From positions 15,929,599 to 15,993,598 of the forward strand of contig JANAVB010042220.1 in assembly GCA_029216955.1 (NCBI GenBank): 64,000 bases of DNA, read 5' to 3'. Below the pieces are notes generated by a model. It saw only the letters and a program-made list of their open reading frames with translations, was not told where the DNA came from and made no database searches. Below are positions 51,246 to 64,000 of the stretch, in pieces. The translations under genes were made by a program, and so were the position numbers. Each line of letters begins with the position of its first letter. Position 1 is the stretch's first letter. Source of the stretch: Iris pallida (taxonomy: Eukaryota; Streptophyta; Magnoliopsida; Asparagales; Iridaceae).

Positions 51246-51281
<36 letters not shown>

Positions 51282-51377
51282 GATTATTATTATCATTATT
51301 AATAATATTATTAACAATATTATTTCTGTTATTTAAAGTATTATTATCATTATTATTAACATTAATATTTCTGATAA

Positions 51378-51431
<54 letters not shown>

Positions 51432-53024
51432 ATTTATTTTTATATAAGTTACAAATAGTATGTTCCTATAAAATTGTATATTGATATATTTTATATTCGT
51501 GAGAAATTACCATTAAATTAGTTTATGGTATTTTATACGTAGATGTTAACCTACAAATTATTTTGACAAAAATTTACTTTTTAGTTTTTAGATTCGTATG
51601 TATTTTGAATAAGAAAAATGTAGTCACCAATTTGTAGAGTAATTTTCAAAGTATTTTAAAATAATTATCTACATTATCTTAACTAACAAAATATTGTTCC
51701 AATCTGTGAGCATATTTTTTGCTGAAAAATGATTTTGAATTTTTAAAGTATATATTTATTTAAAATATTATTTTGATGGTAAAAATCTAGTATTCAATTA
51801 TTATAAATATTTTCTACAAATCGTTTGCTATCCCACAAAATCTCCTTCATTTATCATCACTGATCGTTCGTCCTATATTTTTGTGACTTCGGACCGCTAC
51901 ACAATGAACATGGCTATTGGACAGAACAGGACTTGTTGGATCATTGCACCATACCAGGCGACACATCAGGCAAGACACCTTGTCTTTACTGTTTAAATTT
52001 TCTGCTCAATATCATGCATGTTTTAGTTGTTTCTTTCTAAATTATATGTAGATGCAAATTATAATATTTTATAAAATTGGCTTAGAGTTAAGGGACTACC
52101 GTCAAATTTAGTGTGTCTCATTGACTTGTCACGATTATACACGAGTTGTGTGTGAGAGTTGTGAGTATAATATAGAGGTCACTTGCGTGTAGGCTGATCC
52201 CCCGTGCGCATGCGTTAAGATATAACTGCTAATAGATTGTGTAGAAGACTTTGGCTGTTATTAAGGATTAAACAGTGTCATGGAGTCGACACATGTATAG
52301 TATCATAGGGAGGGGGAAGACAGTTATTAGCGTAGGGGCTACATGTTCAGTACACATATAGATTTCGGCCGATAGTGTCTCGGATGAGCGCTACTTACTG
52401 CCCCAGGGCCGATAGTTCTCATATGAGAACTACTTTCTGTCCATAGTTGATAGTGTCTCTTAGGAGCGCTACCTACTACTACTCTCTCTCCATCTATGCT
52501 GAACACTTAAGCTCCTGCGTAGAACGTTGTCTTCTCAAAGTATATATCACCTAGAATGGTTAGGAACCTTTATGCATGTATATTTTCTATTGAGCTCTTA
52601 CTATTCAGTTTATGGCATGATATTATGTGTCTTGTTACGTCCCTCTGAGGACCTGGTTTTTCCCCAGGTGTGTGTTTTCGTAATTTCTTGCAGGTTCTCT
52701 AGCTAAGGCTATGACTTGCGCTCTATTCCGTCGTGATGATTACTCTTAGATTCTTCACTTGCTCTCGCTTGCTAAATTCTTTCCTTGTATATTTTTCCAT
52801 ATTTAATTTGGTTGGTAGTGGACTTTGTCTCCGCCCAACGATTGTATCATAAATATTCAAGCTGATTTCTATATTATTATTCCTTTCATTGTGGATGAGA
52901 TTTAGTTGTCTTGGATTACTACATTTACAGCTTATGTATACATACAAGGCCCATGTACTTCGTATGTATACAGCTGGCATATCTACGTTCTTAGTCCTAC
53001 GTATTTTGGGACTGGGGCGTTACA
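49381..53024 (+). repeat. Plus LARD 3' LTR
   Basis: 3644 bp, same length as the 5' LTR and collinear. The ATT microsatellite blocks differ in length between the copies, with compensating differences elsewhere. It ends GGGGCGTTACA. Confidence 0.93.
50025..50032 (+). promoter_or_regulatory. LARD 3' LTR TATA box
   Basis: TATAAATA at the position equivalent to 43906-43913. Confidence 0.6.
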
Positions 53025-53605
53025 GGTGACGTACGTCACCTGGACAAGTCCTAACCTTTAATACTCAGATAAAATTACAAAATTGATAGAACTTATGTTG
53101 AACCCTTTGCCCTAATAGCTTCAACCCCCTCACCACTCTCACGAAGAAAAATAGAAGATTATAATTGAAATCACTCACCAACCCATAGCAATCTTCCTAA
53201 CCGAAGTTGACGACTCCTCAATTACATCTTCTTCTTCCTTCTGTCTTGGATGACGAAGTCCTATGAGCAAAGTATAGACATTCTCTTAGATTTTCTTGTG
53301 GACAAGCACCTAGAATCTCTACTTTTGTGCTTTGTGCTTATTCTTTGTGCCTCCACCCTAACCCATATATATTAGATGGGAAAATCATATTTTAGGTCAT
53401 AATATGATTTCTTAATTAGGAAGCCCTCAAATAAGAATCCTATTACACCTAAAATAATCCATCAATTATCCTATTTTAGATCATAATAAGATTTCCTAAA
53501 ATAAGAATCCTATTATATCTCAAATAGCTCAACACCAATTATGTACATCAAAATCTAATCAAATCAAATCAAATATTTAATAAGATTTGGATTCCACAAG
53601 TATGT
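53025..53605 (-). repeat. Copia 5' LTR, right segment, cut by gypsy-2
   Basis: Resumes with gtgacgtacgtcacctgg and follows the 3' LTR closely through the gypsy-1 empty site (gacaagcacc at about 53301-53310) to agtatgt. The last roughly 25 bases of the LTR are missing and gypsy-2 starts at 53606, so they should lie past gypsy-2, outside the window. Confidence 0.88.
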
Positions 53606-56985
<3,380 letters not shown>

Positions 56986-57222
56986 TGTTTTGTGGTGGCC
57001 CATGCAGGTCAGAAAATATTGTTGGGTTACATGACTATGCCCAACAAGCCTGCATATAAGAGTAAGAATAGTATCTCACCTAGAACTACTACCTTCTTTG
57101 ACTTCCAATATTTTCAAAATTTCTTTGATTACTTGAACTGCCTCATATCTAACCTCTCCTAATATCATCCTATTTTTCTTCATGCCAACGGTATGAATCT
57201 AAGAAGTTGACGCTCTTCTGTC
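56986..57222 (+). other. Gypsy-2 leader with the shared GTGGTGGCCCATGC motif
   Basis: The motif at 56992-57010 follows the LTR by six bases. No standard tRNA primer site is seen. The rest is AT-rich without coding sequence. Confidence 0.6.
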
Positions 57223-58428
57223 TTGGCCTTCACATCTGGTGAAGAGGCCACCCCGGAGGGACAAAATCCTCCGATGACTCCGGTGACACCGTACCAGCCT
57301 ACGACTCCGACGATGCTGCACCCAGAGATCGCAGCACCCTGTCAGCCAGGCTGGACAGATTACTATCATGCCACCGAGTGGGAATGTACCATTACCTCCA
57401 CTACCGACTAATGGAAGCCCTACTTTCCAGTTCATGTATGCCATGATGCAGGCTCAGTGGCAGCAGACTGAGCTGATACGATAGACTATGATGGCAGCAT
57501 TAGCTAGACCCCTACCTGCAACTCCGATACTAGCACCAGTACCGGCTCTGCATCCTTATGAAGGCTCTATTAAGAACTTCACAGACATGAACCCCAAGGC
57601 CTTCAGAGGAACGGAGAAGCCGCTGGAGGTCTTCCAATAGCTTATTAGCACAGAGAAGTTACTGAAGGCATCCCAGTTACCAACTCAAGATTGGATGACA
57701 GTAGTAGACCTACTATTAGAGGATAATACCCACCACTAGTGGAAGGCAGAAGAAAGGCGCCTAGGTACTGGGATCACCTGGAAGCAGTTCTATGATCTAT
57801 TCTATGAGAAATTGTTCCCCATTCATGTTCGAGACGGTCTATTCGACCAGTTCCTTCATGTAAAGCAAGAAAATATGACAGTTGATGAGTATGACTCAGA
57901 GTTCAATCGTCTGAGTAGATATGGTACGGGATGGATCCCAACTGAGTTAGAGAATGCGAGGAGATTCCATTAGGGGCTTACACCAGAGCTCAAGTCTTAT
58001 ATGACTACCCTGTCTCGAGTCACCCATTCAGTTGTCTTGGAGGAAGCTCGTGCTCAGGAGATTCTTCACAAAGAGCAGCAGCAGACATCGAGACGTCATA
58101 CACCAGCAGTGACACCAGCCCGAGCTATTTAGGATGGACTTATCAGGAGGCCCATAGGACAGTTCCAACATAAATCCACACCTTATCAGAAGCCCACCTG
58201 CAACTATTGTGGGAAGCAGGGACACCTCATGACGGACTGTCAAACTAGACTTGGAGCATGCTTGAGATGCGGGTCAGGGCAACACAAGGTAAAGGATTGT
58301 CTGAAGCAGCAGTCCTTAGTTTATGCCCAGCAGAACCCGAGACCGACAGCCCCAGCACTTCCAGCACCTCGGCCAGAATTAAGGGCACCTTGTCCCCCAT
58401 TACCACCCTTGTCAGCATAGTTCGAGAA
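57223..58428 (+). pseudogene. Gypsy-2 gag, stop-ridden but in frame
   Basis: A Pro/Thr-rich N-terminal segment is followed from 57587 by MNPKAFRGTEKPLEVF, WKQFYDLFYEKLFPIHVRD and ENMTVDEYDSEFNRLSRY, the retrotransposon gag domain. Two zinc knuckles follow: CNYCGKQGHLMTDC (58199-58240) and CLRCGSGQHKVKDC (58259-58300). In-frame stops are TAG at 57638, 57737, 57971, 58130 and 58418; I found no frameshift after 57587. Confidence 0.9.
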
Positions 58429-58863
58429 GGCCAGAGCTCAGGGCCCTGGACAGAATTATGGAAAGGTATTCTCTCTTACTGTTGAGGATATAGAGATAGA
58501 GACAAAGGTCACAGCAAGTATAGTTTTAGTTGCTTCATTTCCTGCCATTACTTTGTTTGACACATGAGCCACTCATTCATTCATAGCCACTAGTTTTTCC
58601 ATTAGACACAGCATTCCCATCACACCCTTATCTAAGAATATTAAAATCCTCACTGGAGGAGGAGTTGTACCTGTTAGTGGTATTTATAGACTTTATTCTA
58701 TAGCAATATATGATAGAGAGATGAAAGTGTGACTTCTTGTATTCCCTATACCGACATTCGATGTGGTTCTTGAAATGGACTAGTTGATCCAACATTTTGC
58801 CCTTATAGACTGCCATAGGGGCAGTATCATCTTTAGGCCACCGAATGCGATGGAGTTTGAGTT
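58429..58863 (+). pseudogene. Gypsy-2 aspartic protease, stops in frame
   Basis: Same frame as gag. The active-site motif reads LFDT-stop-ATHSF: the Gly codon is TGA (58565-58567). PTFDVVLEMD and HFALIDCHRG follow, with the Trp codon of the usual MDWL motif replaced by TAG (58781-58783). A further TGA is at 58730. Confidence 0.88.
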
Positions 58864-59727
58864 CACTAAGGAAGAAGGAGAGAGTTGTTATACACCCACG
58901 TTAGGGACTCATATGATGATGCAAGATACCCCTCAGCACACTGTCATCTCTGAGTTCGATGATGTATTCCCCGAGGATTTGTCAGGACTGCCACCCGACT
59001 GAGACATCGAGTTTTCTATTGAGCTTATTCCGGTAGCCGAGCCTATTTCATCTCGAGTTTATCGACTAGCACCCAAGGAGTTGGTAGAGATAAAGACGCA
59101 GATAGACGAATTATTGGAGAAAGGCTTTATTCGTGCCAGTGCGTCACCATGGAGAGCACATGTTCCTTTTATGCCTAAGAAAGATGGGATAGTGCGCATG
59201 TGTATCGACTATAGAGCTTTGAATACAGTTACGAAGAAGAACAAGCACCCTTTGTCGCGCATAGATGATCTATTCGATCAACTGAGTGGAGCAAAAGTAT
59301 TCTCTAAGATCGACTTACGATCGGGCTATCACCAACTGAAGGTTCAAAAGGAAGATATTCCGAAGACGGCATTTCGATCGAGTTATGGACACTACAAGTT
59401 CTTGGTCATGAATTTCGGTTTGACCAATGCTCCTACGGTTATCATGAACTTAATGAACAAGATCTTTCACCTGTACTTGGCCAAATTTGTAGTCGTCTTT
59501 ATAGATGATATCTTGATATACTCGAAGAGCCAAAAGGAGTATGAGCAGCATCTACGGATTATTTTAGGGACCTTGAGGGATGAGCGATTTTTTGCGAAGC
59601 TTAGCAAGTGTGATTTCTTTCTCAAGGAGGTATCATTTCTTGGATATACCGTCACTTGAGATGGCATAACGGTAGATCCGAAGAAGATCACAGCAGTCAA
59701 GGCACGGCCCGCTCCCATATCAGCTTC
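58864..59727 (+). pseudogene. Gypsy-2 reverse transcriptase, truncated by gypsy-3
   Basis: Same frame again. It has DDVFPEDLSGLP, a TGA at 59000, then 192 open codons (59081-59656) covering [45 protein letters not shown] and the catalytic FIDDILIYS with both Asp codons (59504-59509). TGA at 59657 follows SFLGYTVT. The protein is cut at 59727 by the LTR of gypsy-3; RNase H and integrase would lie beyond the window. Confidence 0.95.
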
Positions 59728-62700
59728 TGTCACTACCACTTTTCTAGATTAGGGGTATTTTGGTAATTGTCTGATTTTGAATTTTTGATAATATTTTAAT
59801 TGGTGCTTTTGGGTTAGTAGTTGGTTTAACCTTAGCTAACCATGATTAGAGACTAACCATGACTTTAGAAACTTAATTATCAAGATAGATTTGAATTTTA
59901 AGTTTTAGTCCTAATTATGAAACTTTTTTAATTTATTTTAGTTTTTTTAATATATTGCTTTTAGGCTTTTTGCTAAGAGGCTTTCTATTAAACTTAAGTA
60001 GAATTTTTGGCCCATACCAAAACCCTAACCCTAGCAGCCTATGGCCAGCCAACAGCCCCCCTCTCTATATATTCATAACTTGTAGCCGCCAAGCCTCTTT
60101 ATAAACCCTAATTTTCCACTTTCCTCAAAGTAGCCACTTTTTCTCATCTTTCATCCGATTTGGAACAAACAAATTGTGTTGCGATCCTTGGGAGTAGAGA
60201 AAGTTGTTAGAGGATAGCTAGCAAGGAGTTGGAGGTGTTTGACCATAGGATTTGGGTGTCGAGGTGTTTTGGAGTACTTTTGTATTAAGATTCTAACTCT
60301 CAGTAGGTAAATGCTTCTGAACACTTTAATATTCTATTTTATCTTCATAAAAGCATGCATCTAGGTACCCTAGACCTATAGATGTAGTTTGGTAAGATTT
60401 TGTGTCCGTTTGATATGTGTATCGGAGGCATATCGGTGTATTATAACATGTGTTTGGTGAAATGCCTCATAGAATTAAAAGTTGTTGTTTTTGAAAACTA
60501 ATTTCATATATTTGTAGCCCAATATGAGGGGATTCCAAAACCCTATTTTTGAGTTTGTTTTGGCACGGTTTTCGTGTCCAAATCGGACACGGGGACATAG
60601 CACGAGCCTCCGTGCACTGTCCTGCCCCTCGAGTGCCATAACTCGATGGACACGACACGGTTTTAGGTAAAAATTGGTGGACACGTGGGTGCTATGCCTG
60701 ACATCATACTCCCAAATTTTGGGGGGATTTAATGGAGTGGTTGGGAAGTTATCGAGGCCGTATGGATTCGGTCTACTATGCACACGCGCAGAAAATCTGC
60801 CCTGACACGCGTTTGTAGCGCAGACACTGTTAGCCCAATGATTATATCATATTTTTGAATATGGCTAATCAATTAAGTTTAACATAATGACATCACTAAC
60901 ATTCTACTTAAACTTAGCATTGTCCTAAATGTTCTATAACATATTGCTATGCTTGTATCATATTGGTTTTGTTTGTCTAACATGTATTTGTAGACATACA
61001 GTAAGCATGATCAAGCTTTGTCAAACCAGGACATATGCAATAGAGAATTATTGATGGGCCAAAGACGGCATTATACAAGAAGATTTCTCTGAACCGCCTA
61101 ACGACCTATCCGGGGCCTCGCATCGGGGGTTCCGCCGTCAAGTGAGAAAGGCATCTTTAAGTCTGCTCAAATATTTGAAGAAAGGCATCATCAAAGGGCT
61201 CTTGGTTTTCCTATTTTATCAATATAATTTTGCATATTTATTGAGTCTAGGAATACGATGTATACTGCATCGTACTGGCAAATAGGCTACCCAAGAAACG
61301 TTTTCAAAATACCCTTTCATTTTGAAAACAAACCCACTTACAAAGCCCAAACTACTTCCGAACTGCCTGACTTTTCAAAAAGCCCAAAAACTAATTTGCA
61401 AAACCCTGACAGAACTCCAACAGAACTCGGACAGAATTCGGCCAGAGTTCGGCCAGAGTTCGGTTAGTGAACGTTGCTTTTTGAACTTGGTCTTCCTGCA
61501 GTTACGGATCCCACCGAGATTTTCTCATAGAGTTCTGCCCGAATTCTGCCCGAATTTTGTCAGAATTCTGCCTTTGGAAAAACAATAAATAGAGAAGGAT
61601 TTCGATCATTTCAACACACTCATTCACTTTTATATCTCTTCTCTATAAGCCTACTACTTCTTCCAAAGTATTCTGAGCTATTCATTTTCAAATCCCAAGC
61701 CAGTTACAATCCTCTAGTCGATTTGCCAGTGCGGTACGGTCTAGAAGTTTCAGAGTGGTTGTAATCAGAGGCTTGATTGAAGTTACACACTTCATAATTG
61801 AAGTTGGTCGAGTACTTCAGATCAAAGCTCGCGTTGTAGTAGTTGCAAGAACTTCGGATGAAAACTTGTGGTGATTTTCCATAGTGGATTCAACTGGAAG
61901 CTAGAGTTCTTCCGACTGGACTAGTCCTCAATAGGGGGAAACCAGTATACATCCTTGTGTTTGCGTTTGCTCTCTACTCTCTACTTTTTATTTACATATC
62001 TGTGATATATTATCTGTGATCTTGTTACTAATATTTTTAAATAGTTAATTTCCGCTGCCTACTCTATTCACCCCCCTCTAGAGTATTGTGCTTTACAACT
62101 CGTTCCTACAATCGGTCCTACAAACACTAGGACACGTGGACTCAAAACAGGGTGTCCTACACCTAGCCCTATACATAGGCTATCCACAGACTCGACCACG
62201 AGGCACGTTGTGGCGTGTGTCGTGTCCTAGGTTGGACGATACCTCCCCACGAGGCCGCGCGCACCCGCGCGTTCAGCCCCTCCCCGATACGCGTGTGGAC
62301 ACGCAACATGGCATAACTTTGACACATTGCAGACACCTAAACACGTACCCTGACAGCATAGCTACCCCCTAGCACGAGCACAAGGCTTCTAGTTGGACAC
62401 ACGAGTCTCTGGGTTGCTCGACACACCCCGCACACACGCACACTACACTGTTTCGAATACGCACTGTTTGGACACAACTTGGACACAGTTTTAGTTCGAT
62501 GTGGATACGAGCATGAAACACACATACACTCCCTCCATGTTTCTAGTTTGCACAGTGTATGGATGTGTATTTGAGATTTTAGGTTTTGAGTTGGGTTAGT
62601 GTATTGAGTTTTCGGTTTTGAATTGAATACGTGATATCTTGAGTTGGTTTAGTACTCAAAATTTTTGAAATTGAGTTTCAACTCAGTTTTTCTGAGTTGA

Positions 62701-62942
62701 TTCAAATTTGAATTCCATTTTGTGTTTGAGTTGGGTTGATATGTGTTTGGTTGTGAATTTGATTTGGATTTTCCTTTATATCCTTATATATATATATATA
62801 TATGTAGTTCTTAGTATATGTATATGTATACATATGTTATAGTTGGAGTAATTATTTTGAGTTAGAGGTTCCTGAGATGGTTTTCAACCCCCCATACCAG
62901 CACTTCATGTACACACACACACATGCTTTTCGTTTTCCTTCC

Positions 62943-62987
<45 letters not shown>

Positions 62988-63002
62988 ATATATATATATA
63001 TA
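59728..63002 (+). repeat. Gypsy-3 5' LTR, incomplete, related to gypsy-1 LTR
   Basis: Starts TGTCACTACCACTTTTCTAG, the first 20 bases of the gypsy-1 5' LTR, and continues collinearly in broad terms: an aaccctaaccct motif near 60018, GTGTC/GACAC-rich segments, and CA and TA tracts. It contains a solo LTR at 60828-62122. The candidate left target duplication is GCTTC (59723-59727). It was interrupted or changes character at about 63003 and its end is not reached. Confidence 0.8.
60828..62122 (+). mobile_element. Solo LTR (probably copia) inside gypsy-3 LTR
   Basis: 1295 bp beginning TGTTAGCCC and ending GGTCCTACA, flanked by GACAC (60823-60827) and AACAC (62123-62127), a 5-bp duplication with one mismatch. 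The 3' part has the attcacccccctctag phrase common near copia LTR ends and a TATA-like tttatatctc. No internal region. The family call is tentative. Confidence 0.7.
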
Positions 63003-64000
63003 AATAATGGCTAAAGCCTTCATTGAAACAAAACTAGAGAGGTTAGAACCGGGAGATAGCCCAAGTTCCTACAAAATGATTGGGGAACCCTAAACAAAGA
63101 TCCTAACGAAAAACATGAAAGATTTTTTTCGGAAAACAAACCGAAAAACAAAACATCACTAAAATTCAAAATTCGAAAATTCAAAACAGGTTATCCGAGG
63201 AGCGGGTACACATCCCGAAAAGGGGTGGGTGGGCACGCAGCCCTATGGGCTCTATGCCCGAAGCGTCGGGCTCACTGCCCGATGAGGGCACGCGAGCCGA
63301 GAGTCTCAGGCCTCCACCAGCTTGTAAGGGCACCAACGGTGGAGGCTGAGAGGGACGGGGGCTCCGGCATTGGAGTCGGCCAGGAAGGGAGGGGGGCTGA
63401 ACCGAAGTGGGGGCCGTGGGGGGTAGGGGGTCCGGCGGAGCTGGACGGCTGAAAGAGATGGAGGCTACGGCGGGGGGGTCCATGTCGAAGAGGAATGGGG
63501 CAAGCTAGCCGAAGCACGGCGGCTACCGTCGAAAAGGTGGAAGGCCCTCCGGCCAGAGCCGGATCGAGGGCGGAGGCCCACGCTGCCAGGGGGAGAAAGG
63601 GAGGAGGCGTCGACGGGGGCTGTCGGCTGGCCAGGCCGGGGAGGCCGGGCGCACCTAGGGCAGCGGTGGGTGGCACCACATGCGAGAGAGAGGGAAGGGT
63701 GGGCCGCCGACGATAAGGCCGACGGTAGGGAAAATGCTGGAGGGAGGGGGGGAAGACGGCGCAAGGGGAAGCAATAGGCCAGCCCAGGGCCGCCGGGGGG
63801 CAGGGAGGACGTGGCCGAGTAGGCCACTGTGGGGACGAGTGGGTGGCCTCCGCGAGGGAGGGGGACGTCTCGCGCAAGGGGGGCGGCGAGCGGGGTGAGC
63901 GTCGGAGCGGAGGGAGGCAGGCCAAGAGAAGCTGGGCCCGGCCCGTCGGAGGGAGGGAGATGGCCGGGGGCACCAGGGTGGGGGGCTGCCGAAGGGGAAA
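63003..64000. other. GC-rich block of unknown origin, continues past window
   Basis: After a TA tract at 62945-63003 the sequence changes to an AAAAC-rich stretch and then, from about 63200, to strongly GC-rich and purine-rich sequence unlike anything else here. Long frames exist on both strands (for example 233 codons at 63973-63272, Pro/Ser/Arg-rich), as expected by chance at this composition. I recognise no domain. It could be the 3' end of a minus-strand retroelement, a captured gene fragment or the GC-rich part of another transposon. Confidence 0.4.

Larger units (their letters stand above)
43264..53024 (+). mobile_element. Plus-strand LARD: long-LTR non-coding retroelement in copia 5' LTR
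   Basis: Two LTRs of 3644 bp each (43264-46907 and 49381-53024), starting TGTAAAACCCC and ending GGGGCGTTACA, flank a 2.47-kb non-coding internal region with a gypsy-type polypurine tract. Structure and length fit the LARD class. LTR pairs are collinear with scattered substitutions. The five bases on each side (GTATA and GGTGA) do not match, so no target duplication is visible. The uninterrupted copia LTR at 23690-23710 shows what the target looked like. Confidence 0.93.

Noticed and set aside
63272..63973. 233-codon minus-strand frame
   Set aside because: Composition-driven (Pro/Ser/Arg), overlapped by open frames on the other strand, no domain recognised.

Overview
This window looks like repeat-rich intergenic DNA from a large flowering-plant genome. 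It holds plant-type CACTA (En/Spm) transposons, long-LTR Ty3/gypsy elements with a Tekay/Del-like gag-pol, a Ty1/copia element, an hAT element and solo LTRs, joined by AT-rich spacer and long (TA)n tracts. I found no host gene, rRNA gene or tRNA gene. I cannot name the species from sequence alone.

Layout. 1-1126 is the right part of one CACTA element (CACTA-1). It sits inside the transposase gene of a second one (CACTA-2, 1127-5595), which carries TNP2-type transposase remnants and a Transposase_24-like gene. CACTA-2 abuts and probably interrupts the left LTR of a short, non-coding LTR element with a tRNA-Met primer site (retro-1, 5600-8977). The second LTR of retro-1 is broken at 8978 by a minus-strand, long-LTR, non-coding element of LARD type. 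That element is arranged LTR - internal - LTR - internal (8978-23608). It contains an hAT insertion with an 8-bp target duplication (11181-12213) and a small CACTA with a 3-bp duplication (15848-17595).

At 23609 a minus-strand copia element begins, which becomes the host of everything to the right. Its 3' LTR (23609-23985 plus 36886-37206) was split by a 12.9-kb gypsy element (gypsy-1, 23986-36885, target duplication ACAAG). Its leader was split by a 3.9-kb solo gypsy LTR (39291-43154, target duplication CCTTC). Its 5' LTR (43174-43263 plus 53025-53605) was split by a plus-strand LARD (43264-53024) and, at its outer end, by gypsy-2 (53606 onward). Gypsy-2 is itself broken in reverse transcriptase by gypsy-3 (LTR from 59728), which contains a solo LTR (60828-62122) and, near 63000, a GC-rich insert of unknown nature that runs off the window.

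How the parts relate. The two copia LTRs act as empty-site controls for each other's insertions, and the two minus-strand LARD LTRs do the same for the hAT element. The chain retro-1 > LARD > copia > gypsy-2 > gypsy-3 > solo LTR gives six levels of nesting. All coding sequence is transposon-derived and broken. Gypsy-1 decays mostly by frameshift. Gypsy-2 keeps one frame across gag, protease and RT, broken by ten TAG/TGA stops with no frameshift seen. The most unusual features are a 100-bp GT...AG insertion at a conserved integrase position in gypsy-1, a shared leader motif where a primer-binding site should be in four long-LTR elements, GTGTC/GACAC-rich LTR segments, and the tandem LARD structure.
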